A stretch of 64,000 nt of DNA, taken from the NCBI GenBank assembly GCA_001695595.3, contig MBPM02000002.1, positions 1,959,608-2,023,607 of the forward strand. The letters are read 5' to 3'. The notes under the pieces were generated by a model that was not told the DNA's origin, ran no database searches, and saw only the letters and a list, made by a program, of their open reading frames with translations. Of this stretch, positions 12,601 through 21,509 are shown one piece after another. The DNA is from Plasmopara viticola. Taxonomy: Eukaryota; Oomycota; Peronosporomycetes; Peronosporales; Peronosporaceae. Made by a program: the position numbers and the translations under genes. Within the stretch, counting starts at the first letter, position 1; each line of letters begins with the position of its first letter.

Positions 12601-15211
12601 CTGAATGCACTTCGGTCACGCCAGACGATGAAAGGGGGATCACATCGGTAGTGCCTACGACAAGTTCCTCTGAAGCCTCACCACGATCGATCAAGAGACT
12701 CAGATCAATCAATACATGTCTTGTGAGTCCAGTGATATTCAAACAAGTTCCACGCACTTGATGACTCACTACTTCATACGAGGTCAAGACCGCGAAGTGA
12801 GATATATCGCTCGATAGAAATTGCATTTCCAAGGTCAACAATCCTCGTTTGTGGTAGTATCGAGTCTCCTTTTGCTGCTTGTTCGGGTCTAGCGCAGACG
12901 GCACTCCAAATGGGAGTTCAAGATGCAACAAATGATTTTCTTCCACTATCGACGGAAACATGGGAAGTGTCAAGTGGCCAATTAATTGATCTTCACGAGA
13001 CCCATTATTGTCATTCGAAAACGAAATCGGATCGATTGTTTGCTGATACAGTGAGAGGTGGAGCACTGGTGGATTTGCTTTTGCAATTGGAAGAATCAAC
13101 TGTTCGTTCCAAGTGACTGCTTTTTCAGCGTCAAGAGGATAGCAACTACGGAGCCAACCAACACAATTATTTAGATTAGTACACCCTCTTCCCCTCTCTG
13201 TGCAAAACGACAAACCTGCTCTGTATGGTGTCCGGTCCAGACGACAGCAAGACATAATACCTCGAAGTCGAGTCTCCTTTGCGAAAAGTTTCACCATAAC
13301 CTTGCAAAAGACGAATACAGATATCTCCCTTTACAGATCGAGGTGATGTATCAAGACCAGCGACTGAATTTGAATCTGTTTCTAAAGAAGTAGAAACTTG
13401 GAATCTTGAGAGCACTGACACGACTCGAGATGTGTTGCTTCCAAAAGCTGGCTCCAAGTCTAATTGAAGATTTGCGAGTACGGAGACGTTTTGTTGGAAG
13501 AAAAATGAACAGAGATTTAAACTCCCGGTTGCGAATAATGCTGGTGCAAGAGAGTCAGTCATCGTTCGAACTCTTTTTGATATTTGCCTTGAATTTACAT
13601 GTGAAGTAAGGGGTAACTTCACCTTTGACAATGTTCTTCTCTTGCTGTTTTGACTTTGATGTTGTACATACACCGAACATTTTAATACCGGAAAAGACCG
13701 ATCTTTTAATGCCCAGCAGATAATCGCGCTTACACATTCGCCAATTCGAACAAAGCCATCCGAAGTTACTTTTACAGCAGGCAACTCAATTTTCCAATTG
13801 CTTTGAGCTATACAAAGGCGAAGAAAAAGAAGGTCGCCAACTTTTAAGGGTTGAGATACGCCTTGTAGCTCGAGGATATCGATAATAAAGCGACACTTGA
13901 TTTCAGCATTTTGCATCGGGTAAGCTACACGGCCTAGTGCAGTAGATGCGAGTAAATTAATCTCGTCTTTATCCTTATCTTGACGTTCGAGAGATCTCTT
14001 GAGTAATAAATTCACTCTTCCACATTCCTGTTTTGCTCCCGATGCTTCCGAATATAGGCGTAAGAGGTGTTCACTGTGCTGATCACTGTCTTCGAACAAG
14101 CAATCAAGGGAATTGAGACAAAGCTTTCCAAGTCCGATCAACGCGTTCCTCTCGTGACTGCTTGATCGATAGATTCCCACGAATAAAAGATCGGTTGCTG
14201 CATCTGTCACTTGTAGAGACACGGTTTTCGCTGCTCCATTTTCAGAAAAAGTTGCATTCGTTTTCCAAATCAATGACGATATTGTTTGAGCCTGTCGTTT
14301 TCCTGTACTACTTGACCAGATTTGCGCCAAACAAGGCACTTCTTTCCCGTTATCTTTAACCTCTTGAAGATCAGCTACTTTTACGACCAGAAGACAAGGT
14401 TGGACTTGATGGGGTACCGTTGTCCACGTCTGATCACTATTTTCCAACTCAACCAGCAAACCTCCACGAAACGTTGCGCTAACCTGTCCAAAAGAATGAC
14501 CCGTTTCGTCAAAAAGTTGCAAATGGCATTGGTACGAAATACCGATTGCTAACTTTTGCAATAAGGGCCTAAACGCAATCGAAAGTGACAACTTTTGCGA
14601 TCCTCGCCGACGAAATGTAACAAAAAGTTGAGGTTGAGGATCAAGTGCAACTTCAGGACTCAGTTCGAACCGAAGAGTGGTAAATTTCTCATTGCCACTT
14701 TGGAACCGAAGGCATGATTGGTTACCGCAGTGTCCTGATTCTTTGCAAAGAAAAGCACTAACAACCGAGCGTTGATATGTTCCATCGCTTAGCTCAAGTC
14801 GTCCACATATGTTTAATCGCCGAGTGTGCTGCTTAGAAGAGCTTGCAAACTCTCTAAGATTTTCGATCTCTGCAGCTGAAGTTGCACAGATGGCGTTCAA
14901 TGTAATTTCTACGACACTGCCAAGAGGGATGGACAACGACGTGTGTGTAGCAGTTGCATCGCAGGCAGGTGAGAGCTTCAATTCATCGACATTGGATGCC
15001 ATGACTTGCTCTCTCTCATCCTACAAGCATGAAATTAGATCATGCTCACTAGGTTCACCAACTGCCTTTCCATGACCTTCTCAATCTTCGTATGCTCTTG
15101 TGCGGTATCCTCGCTCTGAGTCTCATTCTCAGCGTGAACATGTGGTGGTGTCGTGGCTGGCTGAGACTCTGAAGAACTATCAGCACGTTGATTTGAAAGC
15201 ATCTCACTCAT
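9683..15211 (-). CDS. Large C2 / EF-hand / IQ-motif protein
   Basis: Five exons (15211-15059, 15020-13216, 13145-11290, 11229-11093, 11029-9683) give 1,765 residues in one frame. The ATG at 15211 is preceded by an in-frame TAG. The N-terminal two thirds is beta-rich with several C2-like sandwiches. The clearest starts at GDICIRLLQGYG, and an intron splits it before the C2 hallmark VTWNEQLILPI. Two EF-hand loops follow: D1250-x-D-x-S-G-S-I-D-x-x-E1261 and D1312-x-N-x-D-G-E-I-E-x-x-E1323, the second assembled across an intron. Then come a coiled coil (IASLESILTIERRR) and about eight degenerate IQ motifs typical of calmodulin-binding arrays (such as AALTIQCMVRRLKARKR and AICLQAAWKGRQQR). A Ca2+-responsive scaffold at a membrane or the cytoskeleton is inferred. 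I know no characterised orthologue. The first intron is only 38 nt, so the donor of exon 1 may be misplaced; AAG|GTCATGG is an alternative that also keeps frame. Confidence 0.85.
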
Positions 15212-15593
15212 TTGCTAAAGATTGAGCTGAAAAGGCGACGAGTATGACACCAGTTTTTATAAAATTTTGAAGCGTTTGCAATGCCACTGCCGTTTCATCG
15301 CCTGGATACTGTAACTGTTGCCAAGATGGAGAGATTTTTCACTGGTTCGGCATATCGTGTTCGGACATGCATGGTTCGCGCCTCGACCTAAACTTTTCGG
15401 TAATACTATATTGTTTCGGTAAATTAAACAGCTCTTCGCTAAATTTGCAGCGTATAGTAAGTATAAACTAAGGAAAAGAGTCTTGAATATCCGGCGCATC
15501 GTTTTAATATATATACAACCCCGAGTTCCGTTCACTATTGGGTTTACATATGGCATTTAAGTGAACGAGCAGTCGCACCCAAAGTGTAAGTAT
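15212..15593. other. Promoter-proximal intergenic stretch
   Basis: About 380 bp between the start of the C2-IQ gene and the target-site duplication of the LINE insertion. On the minus strand GCTCAATCTTTAGC lies immediately before the ATG and loosely resembles the oomycete initiator (GCTCATTYY-like). That would make the 5' leader very short. This is a weak motif match only. Confidence 0.3.
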
Positions 15594-16781
15594 TATCCGA
15601 TGCAATGTAATGTAATGTATTACGTTATCGCGTTGCCAAGTTATGCACGTGCTAGGCTCAGTCTGGCTAGTCCACGGCATGAAGTGGTGTCCGCATACGT
15701 CGGGTCTCGTTCGGCGGGCAGTGCAGCCAGCACCGAGGTCGTGAGGGTCTTCCATCTCTTTCGGCCTTGTGCAAGGGTACGTACCACTTCGAGGTCTTGT
15801 GCTATCCGGAGTCGAAAGCCGGAGCCACGGGAAACAAGGTTGTGGTCGAGTGTTGAGGGGAGCGTGGGGCGGGGACGTCCGCGCCATTTTGCTGCGGTGG
15901 AGAAGAAGTAGGCACGCATCTGGAGTTTAGCTGAAATGTCGGGATTGCGGCGAAGTACATGGCCAAACAGGCGCCAGTGAGCTTGTGTCAGTCGTAGTCT
16001 CAGCGGCCGCTCATCACAAAGGTCGTAGAGTCTTGCATTCGAAATGTGTCGGGGGTAGCGATAGCCAAGAGCGTAGCGAAGCTGGCGGCGATGGAAACTC
16101 TCGAGGCCGTAAAGCTCTGACTTGGTAAGAGCCCAGGTGGCGCAGTTGTACAGCAGAATCGGGAGAACATAGGTGTTGTACAATCGAATGCGGGTCTCGG
16201 GTGAGATGAGCGTGGGGCGGAGCCAGACGGACCAGAGGCGGTGGAGCGCGAGGGTGGCCAGGGACTTGCGTCGGGATAGATCTTTAATATCGCCGAGGTG
16301 TGTTCCGAGCTTCTAAGTGTGGCGCCAGGTTTCTTCTCGAGATCGGGCGTGTCGAGTGGCGCCCGACGGGTTGCAGTGGCGGCGGATTTCGGTGACTTCG
16401 GTCTTGGCTTCGTTTTTTTTTTTTTTTTTTTCAGGGTTAGAAGGAAGTCATCAATGCGGTGCTCAACTCTATCGTAGATCTTGGTTTCTCGAAGGCCAAG
16501 GATATCGACGCGGTAGCGCCGGAGATCTTCGGGGAGTGTTTCGGGCGTCTTGCGCTTCGAACCTAGAGAATTCACATTAAAGGAGCCAATCCGGATGCGG
16601 TTGGCGCGGTTAAATGCGTGGAAGGGGGTTTGGCCTGGTGCTGGAGACCGTCGCGTCGAGGGTGAGACTCGTTAGAGACCTGCAGGTGCCCGAGAGCACC
16701 TGCCCGAAGCGCGCGAGCATTTAGCCCCCGCGCTTGGAAGGAGGGCGTCACCCCAACCTTTTCCGAAAATATCCGATGCAA
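15594..16781 (-). mobile_element. Long, internally deleted non-LTR retrotransposon (LINE)
   Basis: The body is 15606-16769 (1,164 bp), flanked by the 12-bp duplication TATCCGATGCAA (15594-15605 and 16770-16781). On the minus strand it starts with the same 5' module as the short copies, then enters the opening of an APE-type endonuclease domain (RIGSFNVNSLGSKRK, then DILGLRETKI). That reading breaks at a run of 19 A (plus-strand T at 16413-16431). It resumes in the region downstream of the reverse-transcriptase core. The frame 16183-15641 carries the typical C-terminal LINE block YNTYVLPILLYNCATW, FHRRQLRYALG and LRLTQAHWRLFGHVLRR. The catalytic RT domain (YxDD) is absent and a TAG interrupts the frame before LGTHLGD, so the copy is dead. 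The 3' tail is (TACAT)n. Confidence 0.9.
15641..16183 (-). pseudogene. LINE ORF2 C-terminal fragment
   Basis: A 180-residue open frame inside the long LINE copy. It corresponds to the region after the palm/thumb of endonuclease-reverse transcriptases: a membrane-like LPILLYNCATW stretch, the FHRRQLR block and the RLTQAHWRLFGHVLRR block, followed by a basic tail. Its start lies within element sequence and the upstream portion is out of frame or stopped, so it is a remnant, not a functional protein. Confidence 0.8.
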
Positions 16782-17093
16782 GTCACGTTTATTGTAGCGT
16801 ATGAGTGATAGTTTTTTATTATAGAAGCTTAAACTGATAGTAACGTGTATTAATCGACATATCTTGTTGACGGACTTGACCGTTAAGGTATTCAGTGAAT
16901 ACCTTTTCGGTACTACCGTTCTTCTTAACAGCTGTCTGTTTTACCAAGCTAAAATTCAACCGCCTTTTCTCTCTCTGCGGGTGGGTCAAAAGCTCAGGTC
17001 GGGTCGGCCTGGATCCCCCAATCATGCAACGCGTGGTCACTTTAAAACTTGCTTTGAGCCTCTCTCTTTCAATCTCTCTCGCGTAGAATCAAC
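16782..17093 (+). promoter_or_regulatory. Upstream region of the aldolase gene
   Basis: This 312-bp stretch separates the LINE insertion from the aldolase ATG. It contains TCACTTT at 17037-17043, matching the oomycete initiator core YCAYTYY, 51 nt before the start codon. A pyrimidine-rich leader (CTCTCTCTTTCAATCTCTCTC) follows, as is common before highly expressed oomycete genes. The assignment rests on motif and position only. The retroelement inserted just upstream without touching this segment. Confidence 0.5.
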
Positions 17094-18170
17094 ATGGGTC
17101 TTCTCGACGTTGTGCAGCCTGGCGTCCTCAATGGGGAGGACGTGATCAAGGTGTACAAGTACGCACAGGAGCACAATTTCGCCATCCCGGCCGTGAATGT
17201 GACGTCGTCATCGACGGCTAACGCTGCGCTCCAGGCCGCCCGCGACACTAAGGCGCCTATTATCATTCAGACGTCAAATGGCGGTGCCGCCTTCTACGCT
17301 GGCAAGGGCATTGACAACAAGAACCAGAACGCTTCAATCCTCGGAGGCATTGCTGCTGCGTACCACGTGCGTGCCATGGCGGAGCACTATGGTGTCCCCG
17401 TGATCCTTCACTCGGACCATTGTGCCAAGAAGCTGTTGCCGTGGTTTGACGGTATGTTAGAGGCCGATGAGAAATACTTTGCCGAGCATGGAGTCTCTCT
17501 GTGGAGCTCGCACATGCTCGACCTGTCTGAAGAGCCAATGGACGAGAACGTTGCCATTAGTAAAAAGTATTTTGAGCGGATGGCCAAGTTGAATCTAATT
17601 CTAGAGGTTGAATTGGGCATCACGGGTGGAGAAGAGGACGGAGTGGACAACAGCGAAGTTGACAATGCATCGCTCTATTCACAGCCAGAAGACATTTTGC
17701 TGGCTTACAACGAATTGAGCTCTGTATCGCCATACTTTACGATTGCCGCTGCCTTTGGTAACGTTCATGGCGTGTACAAACCGGGCAACGTGAAGCTCCA
17801 CCCTGAGATTCTCGGTGACTTTCAAAAGCACATTGCTAAGGAGAAAGCGACTGTGTCGAAGAAGCCCGTGTACTTTGTCTTCCACGGCGGTTCGGGATCG
17901 ACACCTCAAGAGATCCAGACAGCTGTGAGCAATGGCGTCGTGAAGATGAACATTGACACGGACACGCAATGGGCGTACTGGAATGGGCTGCGTACGTTCT
18001 ACGAGGAGAAGAAGGACTATTTGCAAGCGCAGATTGGCAACCCCGACGGCCCGGACGCGCCGAACAAGAAGTACTACGACCCGCGTGTGTGGGTGCGTAA
18101 GTCGGAGGAAGCAATGATTGCTCGTTTGAACGAAGCGTACCGCGATCTGAACTGCGTCAACGTGCTGTAA
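17094..18170 (+). CDS. FBA: Class II fructose-bisphosphate aldolase
   Basis: A single-exon gene of 358 residues, nearly identical in length to bacterial/fungal class II FbaA. The enzyme reversibly cleaves fructose-1,6-bisphosphate to dihydroxyacetone phosphate and glyceraldehyde-3-phosphate (glycolysis and gluconeogenesis, cytosol). Zn2+ ligands are visible at H109 (in HSDHCAKK, with catalytic D108), H225 (GNVHGVYKP) and H264 (FHGGSGS). The glutamate-rich loop GITGGEEDG at about 175-183 carries the acid/base region. The phosphate-binding motif NIDTDTQWAY is also present. The N-terminus starts without a targeting extension. Codons are more GC-rich and more biased than in neighbouring genes, which fits high expression. 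A polyadenylation-like AATAAA follows at 18272. The family assignment is secure. Confidence 0.97.
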   Translation: MGLLDVVQPGVLNGEDVIKVYKYAQEHNFAIPAVNVTSSSTANAALQAARDTKAPIIIQTSNGGAAFYAGKGIDNKNQNASILGGIAAAYHVRAMAEHYGVPVILHSDHCAKKLLPWFDGMLEADEKYFAEHGVSLWSSHMLDLSEEPMDENVAISKKYFERMAKLNLILEVELGITGGEEDGVDNSEVDNASLYSQPEDILLAYNELSSVSPYFTIAAAFGNVHGVYKPGNVKLHPEILGDFQKHIAKEKATVSKKPVYFVFHGGSGSTPQEIQTAVSNGVVKMNIDTDTQWAYWNGLRTFYEEKKDYLQAQIGNPDGPDAPNKKYYDPRVWVRKSEEAMIARLNEAYRDLNCVNVL

Positions 18171-18271
18171 GCAAATGGCGTTGGACCGGAACAGTCTGTC
18201 GATGGAACCTTTGGATCAGCAGTAGGTCATTTGATGACTTTTGATAGTGTTTTTTTCTAACCTGTGAGAGC

Positions 18272-18277
18272 AATAAA
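18272..18277 (+). terminator. Putative polyadenylation signal of the aldolase gene
   Basis: An AATAAA hexamer lies 102 nt after the aldolase stop codon, within a T-rich stretch. It is the only canonical hexamer before the next gene. Assigned by sequence and position only. Confidence 0.5.
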
Positions 18278-18412
18278 TTTTGTCTTGCTTCCGACGAAGC
18301 CATTGGTGTGGTCCACTTCAGGTCTGACTGTGAAACGACGCAATCGATCCTTTCGAGATCTCTTGAACAACTATCCACTTGTTACTTGTTTGCCTTGACT
18401 TTGATCGCAGAG

Positions 18413-20019
18413 ATGGAGATGGACAAGGCGATACTGAGAAAATTGTGTCGCGACAACGATCTGTACGTGACGCCAGCCATCAACGACAAACTCTACCTGC
18501 ACTATAAAGGTTTTCGTAGCATTAAGAATTTGGAAGAGTACACGGGTTTGAAGGTTTTGTGGCTTGAAGGCAATGGGCTGACTCAGATTGAGGGATTGGA
18601 GAATCAGAAGGAGCTACGCACGCTTTACTTGCATGAAAATTTGATCCAGAAGATTGAGGGACTGGAGTCCCAACTTTTATTGGACACGCTGAATCTCACT
18701 CAAAACCAAGTATCTTGCATCGAAAATCTGGACCATCTCAAGCAGCTAACAGTACGTCAGAAACAAAGTTGTCACTGTCAGTTAAAAGCACTAACTTTAT
18801 TTGATTTGTGACTTGGTAGAGCTTGGCCCTCAAAGGCAACTATTTAACGAGCGCAAAGGATATCGCGCACTTGCTGCAAGTACCAAGTCTATCCGTTCTA
18901 GATATCCAGAGCAACCGTATCATTGATACCGATATCGTGGATACTCTTGCCCAGCTGCCGAACCTTAAGGTTCTGTATTTGCAAGGCAACGAAGTCGTCA
19001 AACACATCAAGCAATATCGGAAGACGATGATATACCGCTGTCGTCAGCTGAAATACTTGGACGATCGACCAGTCTTTGACGATGAACGACGTCGCGTTGA
19101 TGCGTGGGGAAAGGCTTTGGAAGCATCTGGCGGAGATATGAAGGTGGCTCAAGAGGCGGAACGGCAAGAAATGGATGCTATTCGAAACGAAAAGAAGGAG
19201 CGTGATCGAAAGAACTATCTGTTTTTCGAGCAGATGATGATTGAAGGTCGACGTAAACGACAGGAGAATGAGGAGCGAGAGCGCATGGCTGAATCTCCCG
19301 AGCAAGCGACGGAAGAAATTAATGTCTTTTCGGGCGAAAAAATTATCCCTACCCAAGACTGTGCTTTCTTACAACAAGAGCGCAAAATGCGGTGGGAAGC
19401 TGCGGTCAATGCACCAGAAGAGATTGCACTTGGTGCCAACAATGATGACGAGAACAATCGGAGCGCAGAGAATAACTCTGGTACATTGTCAAACACGACA
19501 GCTGCATCTGAAGCGATTCTAGTTGATGAACGGCGTATGAAAGTTTTGCAACAATGCGCAATCGTTGGGGCTGACAGCACGGCGGACAAAAATTCTTTTG
19601 TTCACACTTCGTTCCGAATATCTCAAGCTGACAAAGGGGGTTTAATAAGAGAACCGTTGGCTTCGGAAGACAGCACGTCAGTGCCTGAAATTAAATTGAA
19701 TAGCTTTGATCAAGCAACCGAAGTGATTGATGTTCCTTCGATACCGTCGCCTATAGTCGTACCGCCTGGTGCGCCGATCGCAGTCAGCTCAGCAGCATCA
19801 TTCTCTAAGACAGATAAGGCAATGGAAGGAGAAGAAATATTAGCACCAGAGATAGCCCAACAAAATGCCCAACCCGCCGATGCCAATGCGCCTAATAATC
19901 ACATCTCTTCTCTGCATCACTTACTGCCGTTTAAGCAGACCGAAGAGACCGAAAACGCGGCTTGTGATTTGCCACCTTCACCGCCAGCCACTTATACAGA
20001 TATGAATGATCTAGACTAG
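18413..20019 (+). CDS. DNAAF1: Dynein axonemal assembly factor 1 (LRR protein)
   Basis: Two exons (18413-18751 and 18820-20019; donor GTACGT, acceptor TTGGTAG) give 512 residues. I start at 18413 because the DNAAF1 family begins close to [10 protein letters not shown]. The frame is open further upstream but that part does not look like the family, and TTTGATCGCAG just before could be a 5'-UTR acceptor. Residues about 20-180 hold six SDS22-type leucine-rich repeats ([49 protein letters not shown]). The LRR cap follows with the diagnostic [21 protein letters not shown], then a charged coiled coil and a disordered acidic tail. DNAAF1 (LRRC50/ODA7) pre-assembles outer and inner dynein arms in the cytoplasm before transport into cilia. 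Its integrity argues that this organism makes motile flagella. The stop codon lies 67 bp from the stop of the convergent phosphatase gene. Confidence 0.93.
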
Positions 20020-20086
20020 CTGTCTCGTTATTCCATAAATACATTTATACATGATTCCAGTCCATGATTTTTTACTTGCAATGACT

Positions 20087-21412
20087 TTATACTAGCATAC
20101 AATGCTCTTCGAAATTAAATTCGTAAAGCCATCGGTGAAAAATGGCCTCCAAGACATCAAATGGACACAGCGCTTGGCCCTTGCACTCCTTAAAAAGCAC
20201 CTCGTGCTCGTTAAGCAGCGTTTTCACTTTGAATGTTGTTGCCTGAGTTTCTTTTTCCTGATCTGTACATTCGTAAAGCACGAAACCGATATTGGCCGCA
20301 AATGGTGCCAGTGTGGAGCTCTTGAACTTTCGCTCCAGCGCTAATTCCAACGGTGTGTCTGCCCGAAAGTGACCTTCGCGATCACTTGCGTGACGGTCAA
20401 AGTAGCTGACATTCAAGAGCGTTGCCAGTGGGAGGATAGTCTCAGCGTGAGCAAAGCGAAAGTACCCTCTCATGCCATTCTTGGCACTGACACGTTCCTT
20501 CATCGTTCGAAAAATGTCCTGTAACAGTGGCGCCGCAATTTCGTACGATAGCGCATGGCCGTGACTTTTCCGGTAAAAGTGCTTTAGATCTTGAAAATAA
20601 TCCATGGAAAGCAGCATTTCGTCGTCAAAGAAAGAGCACCACTGATCGTAGACATCTTGTACAGCTACATCGAATGCACAGCCAGCGTAAGCTGCCTCCA
20701 TGTCCTTCTGAGTTGCATCGGCAAACCCTGTAAATTTCTGGAACTTGATTAGATTTCTGTGCATCTGTTTACTGTCCCGATAGTTGCGATGCTCAATAGT
20801 TGAGCTCTTGTTTGAATCAATCTGAGTCTGAAATACCGGACAATTATCGTAAAACCGCAAAACTGCGTCCTGTCCGACCGGACTACTGTGATAATATACC
20901 GGTTGCAACCCGTCAAAAAAACCAAATGCAAAGGCTTGAGCACTCTGTTTTGTGCGAATTTTCCACGTATGATCAAAGACAAACTTTTTTGCATCGTAGT
21001 GTACCGGTAATGGAGACAGTCGAGCTCGCAGTCGATGCCCAATGTCAATCAGCTCGCGGACGCCGGGCTCCGCCAGCCACGCCTCTGTCTCCTTTGAGTA
21101 TGGGTTCTTCCAGCTTTTCACCCACGACGGCAATGATTCGTTACGAGCGGCAAGTAATCGAATGTGTGTATTATTGATCCGTAAGATATCCTTCATTGTG
21201 GGATTTCTGGTGCCATGACGGATGGCAAAGTTGAGCTGTACCGGGGTGCACGTATCGTCCACGGTGTCGATTTCCGACTGTAGCGGTGGTGCATACAGCG
21301 TCTTGGTAGACATGTGCTCGCGTAAAACATCTCGCCCTTTTTCTAAAGCGTGAGTGGCAGCGTAAAGTGCTTCACCGAGCAGCAAGAGCCTGCTAAGTGT
21401 GTTTAATGGCAT
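20087..21412 (-). CDS. MINPP1: Multiple inositol polyphosphate phosphatase (histidine acid phosphatase)
   Basis: A single exon of 441 residues. The histidine acid phosphatase signature RHGTRNP lies at 65-71, with the nucleophilic H66. The MINPP-type proton-donor motif HAE is at 322-324 (phytases have HD instead). The N-terminus begins with a hydrophobic stretch (LSRLLLLGEALYAAT) that could be a signal peptide. The C-terminus lacks an ER-retention tetrapeptide. MINPP1 removes phosphates, preferentially the 3-phosphate, from InsP5 and InsP6 and also acts on 2,3-bisphosphoglycerate. The location is inferred to be secretory or extracellular. A secreted phytase-like phosphate-scavenging role is an alternative. 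The gene is divergent from the BTB gene across a 97-bp gap. Confidence 0.9.
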   Translation of the reverse strand: MPLNTLSRLLLLGEALYAATHALEKGRDVLREHMSTKTLYAPPLQSEIDTVDDTCTPVQLNFAIRHGTRNPTMKDILRINNTHIRLLAARNESLPSWVKSWKNPYSKETEAWLAEPGVRELIDIGHRLRARLSPLPVHYDAKKFVFDHTWKIRTKQSAQAFAFGFFDGLQPVYYHSSPVGQDAVLRFYDNCPVFQTQIDSNKSSTIEHRNYRDSKQMHRNLIKFQKFTGFADATQKDMEAAYAGCAFDVAVQDVYDQWCSFFDDEMLLSMDYFQDLKHFYRKSHGHALSYEIAAPLLQDIFRTMKERVSAKNGMRGYFRFAHAETILPLATLLNVSYFDRHASDREGHFRADTPLELALERKFKSSTLAPFAANIGFVLYECTDQEKETQATTFKVKTLLNEHEVLFKECKGQALCPFDVLEAIFHRWLYEFNFEEHCMLV

Positions 21413-21509
21413 TTTCTTTCTTTTTGCAATCCAAAACTTGGATCACATCTAGTTATTGATAGTATACCGGTAGCCGGTAAAAAAGCGAGTGTATACCAGG
21501 ATCAATCAC
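21413..21509. promoter_or_regulatory. Compact bidirectional promoter (MINPP1-like / BTB)
   Basis: Only 97 bp separate the start codons of two divergent genes. The segment contains GATAGTATACCGGTAGCCGGTAA, with a short CCGGTA/GCCGGT repeat, and no TATA box. Either the promoters overlap or the 5' leaders are extremely short. Inferred from spacing. Confidence 0.5.
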
